From Lumbricus terrestris (taxonomy: Eukaryota > Annelida > Clitellata > Crassiclitellata > Lumbricidae): a DNA stretch of 64,000 nucleotides. A program made the translations under genes and the position numbers. Location of the stretch: positions 61,169,468 to 61,233,467 of the forward strand of contig OX457042.1 of the NCBI GenBank assembly GCA_949752735.1, given 5' to 3'. The notes beneath the pieces were generated by a model that was not told where the DNA came from, made no database searches, and worked only from the letters and a program-made list of their open reading frames with translations. This document shows positions 19,994-27,669 of this stretch, one piece after another. Every line of letters begins with the position of its first letter. Positions within the stretch are counted from its first letter, which is position 1.

Positions 19994-20356
19994 TTACCAG
20001 TACATAGGGCCATCCCATCTCCCATATCGATAGTCTATTTCTAATCTTTCCAACTCCAATTTAATTTCTATTATTTTTGCGAAGCGCTGCTCTGGCGAAT
20101 ATTCCTCATCTGAAATGTTATCGATCATGAGAGTTTTTGAAATATAATCGTAGATCGTGCTGGTTGTCTCGATAGTTAGCGTTTTGATCTTATCATCCAT
20201 CTCAGCTTTTTTAACGATATAGTCGAGGATTGTTCTTTGCACCCACGAATCATCTAAAAACTCCCATAAATAGCTTTGTTTAATACCCTCCCTGCCTTTC
20301 TGATATTTTGTAATGAAATCGTTCATTTTCACGGAGTCTTTGATTATATACGACAT
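19994..20356 (-). CDS. Diverged third member of the small helical family
   Basis: 120 residues. The layout matches 19542-19859: a short N-terminal domain (start MSYIIKDSVKMNDFI), a middle DYI.KKAEM segment, then KTL...TTSTIYDYISKTL and DNISDEEYS, the helix region shared with 20511-21209. The C-terminus (RYGRWDGPMYW) is unique. The ATG is in ACTTACTTAAAATG, identical to the upstream context of the 19859 start, so promoter and gene were duplicated together. Function is unknown. Confidence 0.55.
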   Translation of the reverse strand: MSYIIKDSVKMNDFITKYQKGREGIKQSYLWEFLDDSWVQRTILDYIVKKAEMDDKIKTLTIETTSTIYDYISKTLMIDNISDEEYSPEQRFAKIIEIKLELERLEIDYRYGRWDGPMYW

Positions 20357-20379
20357 TTTAAGTAAGTAAAAAAAATTTT

Positions 20380-20530
20380 TTTCAGACGTGTTTTTTTGAC
20401 ATGTTTCAAAACATAAGTTAGACGTATTTCCAGACGTAACGACATACGTCTACATGTTTTCACGTATGTTTGCGAATGTTAGACGTATTTCCAGACGTAA
20501 CGACATACGTCTACATGTTTTCACGTATGT
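20380..20530 (-). repeat. Polinton spacer repeat 3, internally duplicated
   Basis: The block occurs again, with the GTTAGACGTATTTCCAGACG, CATACGTCTACATG, TTTTCACGTATGTTTGCG portion present twice (about 20410-20475 and 20476-20535). Confidence 0.7.
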
Positions 20531-21209
20531 TTGCGTTAGTGTTTTTTTTGGTAGATTCGTTATTTTTCTCAAACATAGATTTAAGGTGCTGCCTGACTTC
20601 TTCTCTTCCACGATCGATGAGTGATTGTTTCGTCACCTCATCCATGGCGTCGATCGCAACTTTAATATTACTCCTAATTTCTTCTTTCATGCCGTTGAAT
20701 TTTTCAATCTCGCTCAGAATCAGGGAATATTCCTGATCTGAAATGTTATCATCCATGAGAGCTTTTGAAATATGGTCGCTGATCGTGTTGAGTTTCGCGT
20801 CGGCTAGCGTTTTGATCTTTTCATGCTTCTCCGCCTTCAACGTAAGCTTTTTACTGATGTAGAGACCGAAACCACTTAGCAGCCCCAACCCTATTGCCGC
20901 TCCTTCCAAAGCAATAGCAATGGGCGCTGCGACTATAGTGGATAATAATCCGATTCCTGAAACTCCGAGTCCCATCGAAACCGCTGTGAGGGCGAGACCT
21001 ACTGCATCGATTACGCTTACACTTCTATGGTACTTTTTACTCAACGTCGCTCTTTTGTCGCGTACTTGCTCGATTTCCTTCTTAATTTCACCAATCTTTT
21101 GAAGACGATAGGTTTGCGCAGACCCTGTGACGATATGTATTTCTCCTTCCGGTGCTGATGGAAGCTTCGGATAGAGTGATTGTGTTATTTTGATGCCTTC
21201 GTATTCCAT
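20511..21209 (-). CDS. Conserved Polinton protein with glycine-rich hydrophobic core
   Basis: 232 residues. A charged coiled-coil-like stretch (about 37-63) precedes a long glycine- and alanine-rich hydrophobic part (about 65-120: SVIDAVGLALTAVSMGLGVS, GIGLLSTIVAAPIAIALEGA, then GLGLLSGFGLY) that could span or insert into membrane as a helical hairpin. A helical C-terminus follows. Proteins with this plan recur in invertebrate Polintons without known function. The C-terminal helix is the donor of the related regions in the two ORFs downstream (19542-19859 and 19994-20356). The gene lacks the usual TAAAATG start; ACCGAATG precedes the ORF instead. Confidence 0.65.
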   Translation of the reverse strand: MEYEGIKITQSLYPKLPSAPEGEIHIVTGSAQTYRLQKIGEIKKEIEQVRDKRATLSKKYHRSVSVIDAVGLALTAVSMGLGVSGIGLLSTIVAAPIAIALEGAAIGLGLLSGFGLYISKKLTLKAEKHEKIKTLADAKLNTISDHISKALMDDNISDQEYSLILSEIEKFNGMKEEIRSNIKVAIDAMDEVTKQSLIDRGREEVRQHLKSMFEKNNESTKKNTNANIRENM

Positions 21210-21235
21210 TCGGTTTTATTTACGCGATATTTTTT

Positions 21236-21643
21236 TTATAACAGATAATTTACAAGACATAACGAATCTCCCGCGTTTATAGTTACTACTGAATCGGAGT
21301 TGTTTTGAATAGAGACTATGATATCATCAACCACATTATCTGAAACCACTTCGTTTTGTAGGCTGCATCTCTGTTCTTTCATACCCTGTTTGAGGGAAAT
21401 GAGGCAAACTCCTGCACTCATTTCTACACCGAGTCCAAGCGTTAGCGTGTTTGTCGTCTTTGGTTGTATCGTTATAACATTTTGCGCGAAAATCTCCCAC
21501 CTAACACCGCCTAGTAGCCTAATTGGAGCGTGAGTAATACCCCTCGTAATCTTCCAATGGACTGAATTGGGTTGGGTTCTGACTTCTACCTGCCTAGTTG
21601 GTTTAGTTCCAAATTTGTGTATTGGCATTCCGTATCTAGTCAT
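21236..21643 (-). CDS. dUTPase-fold-like protein, active site apparently lost
   Basis: 135 residues. From about residue 55 the order of strands follows trimeric dUTPases: ITIQPKTTNTLTLGLGVEMS (equivalent of the I.P......TG..VE.P strand), a turn where the RSGLA motif would be (here KQGMKEQ), an SDNVVDDIIVSIQNNS segment in place of GVID..Y.GE....L.N, and NAGDSLCLVNYLL for GDRIAQLV. The nucleotide-binding serine/arginine and the tyrosine of motif 3 are missing, so enzymatic dUTP hydrolysis is unlikely. A structural virion role is possible. This is my pattern-based reading. The start lies in GTTTATAAAATG. Confidence 0.5.
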   Translation of the reverse strand: MTRYGMPIHKFGTKPTRQVEVRTQPNSVHWKITRGITHAPIRLLGGVRWEIFAQNVITIQPKTTNTLTLGLGVEMSAGVCLISLKQGMKEQRCSLQNEVVSDNVVDDIIVSIQNNSDSVVTINAGDSLCLVNYLL

Positions 21644-21658
21644 TTTATAAACACTAAA

Positions 21659-22195
21659 TCAAAATATCATTTTGTACCCCGACCCTGTTTTCATATACAA
21701 CCCAGATGCTGTTACCGAGGCGCCTTTTGGCCAAGGGGACATGTACAAACCAGACCCAGCTGATCTTATCTTACACCTCATATCGTCTTTCGCCACGTAC
21801 ATTACGCCAGATCCGCTGATTTGATCGACAATCTTCGACGCAGTCGCGGAACCTACGCCGCTTATAGCCCCCATCGCTAAACTAGGTAGCAATTTAGACA
21901 CAAGGAATTTACCCGCTGTTGCTAGAAACGGAAGTATGGCGCCTATGAATCCCCCCTCGACTTTCTTATTGTGCTCCAATTGCGTTTTACTCATTTTGAT
22001 GACTACGCCTGTTCCTTTTTCGTACGCCTTTGCCATTTTATTGATTTGCCCTTGCGTGAAAGCAAACATATGGTTGCCGTTAAAATCATCGTGCGTCAGT
22101 TTGATATTCACACCAGTTCCCGCTTGGAGAGATTTCTTAATTTTGTCTTGTTGCGCTTCCGAAATATTAACTTTATAGTCTATATACCGACTCAT
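21659..22195 (-). CDS. Putative virion core / membrane-active protein (pX/pVI-like)
   Basis: 178 residues. The N-terminal half has two similar amphipathic units (AGTGVNIKLTHDDFNGNH and KGTGVVIKMSKTQLEHN). A GGFIGAILPFLATAGKFLV hydrophobic helix follows, then glycine-serine-rich ISGVG and ISGSG motifs that fit the adenain consensus (M/I/L)-X-G-X-G, and a C-terminus with repeated SG(L/V).Y(M) turns. Polinton and adintovirus proteins of this kind have been compared to adenovirus pX/pVI; the role (core binding or membrane disruption) is inference. ATG is in AATTTATAAAATG. It lies between the dUTPase-like gene and the minor capsid gene. Confidence 0.65.
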   Translation of the reverse strand: MSRYIDYKVNISEAQQDKIKKSLQAGTGVNIKLTHDDFNGNHMFAFTQGQINKMAKAYEKGTGVVIKMSKTQLEHNKKVEGGFIGAILPFLATAGKFLVSKLLPSLAMGAISGVGSATASKIVDQISGSGVMYVAKDDMRCKIRSAGSGLYMSPWPKGASVTASGLYMKTGSGYKMIF

Positions 22196-22217
22196 TTTAT
22201 AAATTACAAAAAAACTT

Positions 22218-23012
22218 TCAAACTTGTCTGACGTGAAAACGAATCGACAAGCTTTCTCCTCTAAGATTTATCAGTTTCCCATCTTGGTCTGTGAGCTCCG
22301 TTGTCACCGTAGAAATGGTAGATAGCGTAATGGGGATATAGATTAAATTTTGCGACACTTCGATAATTTTGTACCCCGGAGCTGTGTCCGGGTAAAAAGA
22401 ATGTATCATGTTTACCGCCTTTCCGTTAAGGTACGAAGACCCGATAATGTCGCTGGTCACTAGTAAATCGGTGACACTCATTATATTTACCAATTCCTTC
22501 GATTCGTTATTTCCTTCAAGATAGATATATTTTATAAAACCTAGAACCTTTCCAATCGAATTCCTAGGCGTAAAGTCAACCGCATAGTTCTCTGCTATAT
22601 TTAACACAGACTTCAGCGTATTGGTATTTGGTTCTATTGAGACATAGTACTCTGAATTTACCCTGTCGTAATGCCCATTCTCCTTCATGATTCTCTGTAT
22701 GTGTTCGTTGATATTTGTTATTTCATAGCATCCCTCCGGTAGTTCTATGTTAAACCAAGGACTCACACCATTCGGTGAATACCTAAAGTTGTTGTTTGTA
22801 GCGTCGATATTTGGAAAAGAATAGTATGTTGCGAGGTTTACGAAGGCCATTTCGTATTTTTTATTTTTGTCTAGTTCAATAGGTGGATTAAACTTTGATC
22901 TGATTCGTGTGCTCCTTCCGATTGCCACAATGTAAAATGACGTTTTTGGTTCCGTGTTACGAGCCGTCTTTTCCGTATTATTAGCTATCTGTTTGAGAAG
23001 CGATATTTCCAT
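22218..23012 (-). CDS. Minor capsid protein (penton, single jelly-roll)
   Basis: 264 residues, intact. Strand-rich sequence with YEMAFVNLATYYSFPNI, W(F)NIELPEGCYEITNINEHI, NTNTLKSVLNIAENYAVDFT, the SIGKVLGF motif and a final NLRGESLSIRFHVRQV strand. These match the minor capsid protein of metazoan Polintons, a single jelly-roll thought to form the five-fold penton. It lies directly downstream of the ATPase in the leftward cluster, 21 bp away. The start is in TTTAATAAAAATG. Confidence 0.85.
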   Translation of the reverse strand: MEISLLKQIANNTEKTARNTEPKTSFYIVAIGRSTRIRSKFNPPIELDKNKKYEMAFVNLATYYSFPNIDATNNNFRYSPNGVSPWFNIELPEGCYEITNINEHIQRIMKENGHYDRVNSEYYVSIEPNTNTLKSVLNIAENYAVDFTPRNSIGKVLGFIKYIYLEGNNESKELVNIMSVTDLLVTSDIIGSSYLNGKAVNMIHSFYPDTAPGYKIIEVSQNLIYIPITLSTISTVTTELTDQDGKLINLRGESLSIRFHVRQV

Positions 23013-23033
23013 TTTTATTAAACAATAATTTTA

Positions 23034-23822
23034 CTACAGCGGATCCTCGATTACATAAAATTGATCGAATCCGCAGCGATATTTGCCATTGTACTTTTCG
23101 CTACTGTGGTCGATGACAAGGAATCCGTGCGGTTGTTCCCACACCGTTTTGCATAGTTTTCTAAATTCCTCTCTGCGCATGTCCGTACTAGCATGATCGT
23201 TGTAAATTTGGCCGATATTTTTCTGGTCCTGTTTGAACAGACAAATAAAGTTTGCATTCTCTCTGATCGTTTGCCGAGGTAGTTTGAAATAATTCTGTGC
23301 GAGGTAAAAAGAGTCCACGTTACTATGCCTTCCCCGAATATAATATGTTTCGCACTTGTTTTGTTTTTCCAATTGTAAATCGTCAAAAATCATTAGATTC
23401 TTCTTTACACTACTCAAGTCTCTCGGGTCCGGTACGTCTTCAGCTTTTTAAAAAAACTTGGCAATTATATCGGACTTGGATTTTTTTGAGATTTTAGCCA
23501 TTTCTTCCATAACGAGGGGTGGTGGCAGATTTAGTTTGGTTATTTCGTCTTGAAGCTCGAATAATTCAACGATATCTTCCTTCGGTAATTTTTCTTCGAA
23601 TGCTTTTTTAATAATACGATATTCCGGTTGAAACAGAGATTTACCGAATACCTGGAGGTTATTATAGTCTAGCCAGCCCGGCCTGAGTAATAGATTCAGA
23701 AGAAGTGTCGTTTTTCCACAGCCGGACTTCCCAACAATCAACCCCCTTATACTTTTAGGTAACAAGGGATTATTAAATCTTTTCGATAGCGCAGATCCCC
23801 AACTCAAATCTTTGATTTCCAT
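23034..23822 (-). pseudogene. FtsK/HerA (A32-like) packaging ATPase with in-frame stop
   Basis: The N-terminal part from ATG 23822 (ATATTAAAAATG) carries the P-loop GKSGCGKTT around residues 30-38. The C-terminal part continues in the same frame with Walker B NLMIFDD, then the arginine/sensor region (RQTIRENANFICLF). A single TAA at 23448-23450, within TTTTTTTAAAAA on the coding strand, separates them; there is no frameshift. Such ATPases drive genome packaging in the PRD1/adenovirus lineage. One nonsense change would suffice, so the gene is recently lost, or rarely read through, or miscalled. It diverges from the zinc-ribbon gene across 24 bp. Confidence 0.85.
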
Positions 23823-23846
23823 TTTTAATATATAGTAAAAAGCGAA
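23823..23846. promoter_or_regulatory. 24-bp divergent promoter region
   Basis: Only 24 AT-rich bases separate the ATPase ATG (leftward) from the zinc-ribbon ATG (rightward). It contains TATATTAAAAATG reading left and AGCGAAATG reading right. No room exists for separate upstream elements. Confidence 0.6.
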
Positions 23847-24374
23847 ATGTATTGCGTAAAGTGTAAAAAACAGACCGAAACGAGAGATGTACAAAACGTT
23901 GTGACGAATAACGGAAGATCTATGCTTCGAGGCGTTTGCGTTGTATGTGGTAAAACAAAAACTCAATTCGTAAAAGGCGCCACTACTAAGGGTGGAGATT
24001 TAGTTAGTTCATTGAATGCGGCCACTAGTAGCATAAAATTACCATGGGCTAAGTTTCCCGGTGAGATGCATTTACCTGGCCACCAGTTTACGGGCCCAGG
24101 TACAAGGCTAGATAAGAGACTGAATCCTGATGGAACACCTAAAGATTGGAGCAGGCCTATAAATAGGGTCGACAACGCGGCATATTATCACGATCTGGCT
24201 TACGATCAACACACCGATACTACTTCTAGAAATATTGCGGATAGGGTAATGATTAATGATTTGAATAATATTTCTAATCCTAGCTTCCGAGAACGAGTGG
24301 AGAGGGCTATAGTTAAGCCTATATTATCTACTAAAGCGAACCTGGGGTTGGGTTTAAAAAAAACTCTGAATTGA
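23847..24374 (+). CDS. Zinc-ribbon plus phospholipase A2-like protein
   Basis: 175 residues. A CxxC...CxxC ribbon (C3, C6, then CVVC at 32-35) opens the protein and resembles DUF5679. From about residue 68 the sequence LPGHQFTGPGT(R)LD, then INRVDNAAYYHDLAY, is the calcium loop and HD catalytic helix of the parvovirus VP1-type phospholipase A2 fold. In parvoviruses that activity aids escape from endosomes; by analogy a virion-entry function is inferred. The same pairing of ribbon and PLA2-like domain is familiar to me from other Polintons. The 3' end contains a -1 slippery heptamer, T-TTA-AAA (24353-24359), just before the stop and overlaps the integrase frame. Confidence 0.82.
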   Translation: MYCVKCKKQTETRDVQNVVTNNGRSMLRGVCVVCGKTKTQFVKGATTKGGDLVSSLNAATSSIKLPWAKFPGEMHLPGHQFTGPGTRLDKRLNPDGTPKDWSRPINRVDNAAYYHDLAYDQHTDTTSRNIADRVMINDLNNISNPSFRERVERAIVKPILSTKANLGLGLKKTLN

Positions 24375-25285
24375 AATGGACTGATCAATTAGCTGATGAG
24401 TTGCATAAACCAGTTGTTAGACATTTTAGAAAAAGGAATGTTTACGCTGGGGGTATAGATGAGATATGGGCTGCCGATTTGGTGGATATGCAGGCCTTTG
24501 CTAAAGATAATAATGGTGTAAAATACCTGCTAACCGTTATAGATGTGTTTTCCAAGTACGGTTGGATTGTACCATTGAATGATAAGAGTGGGAAATCTAC
24601 AGCTAACGGTTTCATGAAGATACTTGGAGGCGGACGAAAGCCGGGGAAAGTTTGGGTTGACAAGGGAAAAGAATTTTACAACAAGGATGTACAAAAACTG
24701 ATAAACTTGTATTCCACTGAAAATGAAGAAAAGTCGTGCGTTGTCGAGCGGTGGAATAGGACTATGAAAGAGAGGATGTACAAATATTTCTCAGCTAACT
24801 CGACGAGAAGATATATTGATATTTTAGACGAGATGGTTAGCCGCTACAACGATACAAGGCACGGTTCGATTAAAATGTCTCCCACCAAGGCTAGTATGAA
24901 AGTGAATGAAAAAACTGTATTTATGAATTTATACGGTAAAGAGATTTCGGAACCTATTTTACCAAAGTTTTCAATTGGTGATAAGGTTAGAATAACTAAG
25001 AAGAAGAATATTTTTGAGAAGGGATACACACCTAGATGGACGGAAGAAGTTTTTACTGTGTCTGGAGTTCAATACACGGTTCCACCAACTTATAAGATTA
25101 CTGATTCAAATGGCGAGGAAATACAGGGGAGTTTTTATGAACAGGAGCTACAGAAGACAACTCAAGAAATATTTAGGATTGAAAAAATTATCAGGAAGCG
25201 CGGGAAGAAATCACTCGTAAAATGGTTAGGATATCCAGAGTCTTTTAATTCGTGGGTGGATACTGAGAAATTAATGATCATATGA
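24335..25285 (+). CDS. INT: DDE integrase with C-terminal chromodomain; no own ATG
   Basis: Retroviral-type integrase core: D36 (IWAADLVDM), D97 (WVDKGKEFYN) and E126 (VVERWNRTMKERM), numbered from the TTG at 24371, then an SH3-like segment and a chromodomain (FRIEKIIRKRGKKSLVKWLGYP, W, D). It would insert the element and make the 6-bp duplication. Two oddities. First, the frame opens at 24335 and its first ATG lies after D36, so it needs a -1 shift from the PLA2-like ORF, a non-AUG start, or a missing base in the A8 run. Second, only 28 residues separate D97 and E126, against about 35 usually, suggesting a small in-frame deletion. Confidence 0.9.
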   Translation, partial: SEPGVGFKKNSELKWTDQLADELHKPVVRHFRKRNVYAGGIDEIWAADLVDMQAFAKDNNGVKYLLTVIDVFSKYGWIVPLNDKSGKSTANGFMKILGGGRKPGKVWVDKGKEFYNKDVQKLINLYSTENEEKSCVVERWNRTMKERMYKYFSANSTRRYIDILDEMVSRYNDTRHGSIKMSPTKASMKVNEKTVFMNLYGKEISEPILPKFSIGDKVRITKKKNIFEKGYTPRWTEEVFTVSGVQYTVPPTYKITDSNGEEIQGSFYEQELQKTTQEIFRIEKIIRKRGKKSLVKWLGYPESFNSWVDTEKLMII

Positions 25286-25489
25286 TTATGAATAAGTCTA
25301 CTATCGTTTCTCAGAAATCCTTACCAGTTATTGCGTAGATACTCCCACGTCTTAGCGTCACAAAACGGTGAATGTCTCTTGAGTTGGCGGTTTAACAAGC
25401 GTTGTCTCTGTTTCGGGGGCATATGATCGTGAATGTGCGCTGACGGGGGCCTTTATAATCGGGCGTGTGACCGGGAGGACAGTCACAGA

Positions 25490-25552
25490 AATTGTCACGT
25501 TGTCACAGTTCTTGTCACGCTGTCACGCTTTCTGTCACACGACGTCTGGAAG
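25490..25552 (+). promoter_or_regulatory. Cluster of TGTCAC motifs upstream of a small ORF
   Basis: TGTCAC occurs five times in both spacing classes between about 25491 and 25537, immediately before the ATG at 25553. It looks like a promoter or protein-binding array; no factor is assigned. Confidence 0.45.
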
Positions 25553-25810
25553 ATGGCTGATGAACTTTTCGATTTCATAGAGAGCCTGGCGAACGAAGGG
25601 CCAGCTAACATCGGAAGAAAGGAACTCGAGTTGGCGAAAATACGTGAAAGGATCCGCAAGACTAAGGCAAAAGATCGAAAGCAAAAGCAACGGTTGCGTG
25701 AATTGATGGCAGTTCTTCGAGAGACAGCTGATGAGCTGGATTTCTTGAGGGAGCAGGCTGTGCGTGTACGAAATGAAATAGCAGCACTCGAAGACGACGC
25801 CGATGCGTGA
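25553..25810 (+). CDS. Small coiled-coil protein
   Basis: 85 residues from ATG 25553. The sequence is almost wholly helical and charged, with heptad-like leucines (ELAKIRERIRKTKAKDRKQK, LRELMAVLRETADELDFLRE), ending in an acidic tail. The upstream frame is open to 25433 but looks unlike protein. The size and plan resemble bZIP-like or structural coiled coils, but the basic stretch lacks the N..(A/S)...(C/S)R signature. It is the last gene before the right terminal repeat. I do not recognise the family. Confidence 0.5.
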   Translation: MADELFDFIESLANEGPANIGRKELELAKIRERIRKTKAKDRKQKQRLRELMAVLRETADELDFLREQAVRVRNEIAALEDDADA

Positions 25811-26638
25811 CGAGAACGACCGTGGGGCGCACAGCTCCGAACTAAATGCTTACCTCGCGTCAACAAAAACTGGACTTCTTGTGAGACTTATTAATCTGCT
25901 AACTACTTTCTACGCTTATTAGCAAATAACAAATTCCTCGTCTAACGCAACATCTACTTCTTCGCGTTGGCTGATCTTAAAAGCCTAACATATGGGCCTA
26001 ACTCATGTTAACTGTAGTCTACCTAGGTCTAGCTTATCGAACGAAGACGATTGTAACACTGACGCCGCTAGATGTCTCTCTGTCTAATATATTATAATTA
26101 TAGATGTCTCTCCGTCTAATATATTATAATTTATGCATTGGACTTATCACTCGGTAGAAACAAAACTTCGACGTTAGTTGAATGCCGACCAAAATTATAA
26201 TAATTTATGAAAATCTGAGCGTCTTATTTTGCCAATTCATAAAGGCCTCGTTGTGTTTTTTAGTTGCATCGACCGTAGGCCTAAAGATGGATGGATGGAT
26301 GGTCCTATTTCAAAAAATATGTCTGTGTTGTCCATGTGAGACTGATTATATGGGGTGTAGAATAAGTTAATTGTAATATCGAGCCATATTATTATAGCCT
26401 GCGGGTAAAACAAAATATTAAGTCTCAATGCCTGGATGCGTGGACAGATACAGCGGGTTATTGTTCTATGGATGCGTGGGCGGAACATGATCCATAATGT
26501 AGAACAGCAGGCTACAGTTGCGAGAGACAGTTTAATTAATTCCAACTGAGACTTCCTGCCCCGAGGCTTTTCTTCACGCAGAACAATTAACAATAAGATT
26601 TACTTGAGTCTCAGTCAATTTTTTAGTTGGATTATTAT
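25811..26638. other. Non-coding right part of Polinton
   Basis: No gene. A 33-bp unit (TAGATGTCTCTC(T/C)GTCTAATA, then TATTATAATT) is tandemly repeated at about 26069-26133, and a short GATG array lies at about 26287-26302. Confidence 0.55.
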
Positions 26639-27056
26639 ATAGGCCTCCCAGTACATTGGTCCTATCGCGGCTACATTGGGGAACTTGGGGAACTTGGGGG
26701 AGAGATGGGCTAAGTACGTGAGTGACCCCTAAGGTATGGTTCAATGCGGGAGTGGTCCCTAAGTTATGGTTGTTTCAGGTCATGGGTCTTATAGCAAGGT
26801 AAGTATGGGTTCAGGGTCCGAGAATGACCCTATGTTCTGGTCAAGTGTCGAAAATTGGTCCTAAGTTATGGGTCAAAGGTCAAACATGTAGGCAAATTGG
26901 GGTCAAAGGTCAGGATGACCCTATGTTCTGGTCAATTGTTGGAAAATGTAGGCAAATTGGGGTCAAAGGTCAGGATGACCCTATGTTCTGGTCAATTGTT
27001 GAAAAATTGACCTATTTTCTGGTCAAGTGCCGCAGAGGCTTAATTTTACTACTACT
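26639..27056 (-). repeat. Polinton right terminal inverted repeat
   Basis: Reverse complement of the left repeat. It is about 10 bp longer because GGGGAACTT is duplicated near 26680-26700. A few substitutions and small indels at the inner edge separate the two copies; the outer 350 bp look almost identical. Confidence 0.95.
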
Positions 27057-27062
27057 AGAGCT

Positions 27063-27664
27063 TTAGGCCTACTGCATACCGTATAATATTATCATGTATT
27101 AAGCTTACTCTTCCCTCAAGCACTCCGTAATGACTGGCAGAATAGTGATTATCCTTAGATCCACGGAGTAGGACCGGAATTCAACGCTTAAACGGCATAA
27201 TATTAAGACACCGCAATGCCTGAATACAATGTCATGTCTAGTCGAAATTGTTTGTAGCGCTGGAAACGACCGGCAAAAGCAACAGGTTTTAAACATTCTA
27301 TGCCACATAGTTCGACATGCCTGCGACAAAAAGCAATACAGCAACAACAACTACTACTACTACTACAACAACCACCTACCAATTATAGGCTAAACAATCA
27401 TTCAAAGACACACCTCGTCTCGAGTTTGATTTTCAGATTGGTTATCAACGAAGCCAACCCTCAGACGACAATAATTATTGAATTCTAACTGACCTCGACA
27501 GACTTTGTTCATCGGAATGTAGCATCACTCTTAACGATTGAATCTTGATTAGGCATCGTGATTGTCGGTTTGATTGCATTCTGTCTCAATTATTTTCTAT
27601 ATGATAATCGCGACTCGTTGATCCATCATTTTATTCCTCTGTCGAACCAAAGTAATCGGTCATT
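27063..27664. other. Host intron between Polinton and gypsy element
   Basis: No gene; a short (ACA/ACT) trinucleotide tract lies at about 27341-27375. Confidence 0.5.
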
Positions 27665-27669
27665 AATTG

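Larger units (their letters stand above)
9423..27056. mobile_element. Polinton/Maverick, near-complete, 17.6 kb
   Basis: Terminal inverted repeats of about 408 bp (left) and 418 bp (right) begin AGTAGTAGTAAAATT and are flanked by a perfect 6-bp target duplication AGAGCT (9417-9422 and 27057-27062). AG-initial ends, 6-bp duplications and the combination of protein-primed PolB, retroviral-type integrase, adenain-like protease and packaging ATPase define Polintons. Rightward genes occupy 9876-16394 and 23847-25810; leftward genes fill 16421-23822 with spacers of about 2-130 bp. Capsid genes make it virus-like. Breaks at 19077-19084, 23448-23450 and 24356-24363 are described under the genes. Confidence 0.97.

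Noticed and set aside
24376..24384. ATG at the integrase 5' end as its start
   Set aside because: It is in another frame and reaches a stop after two codons.
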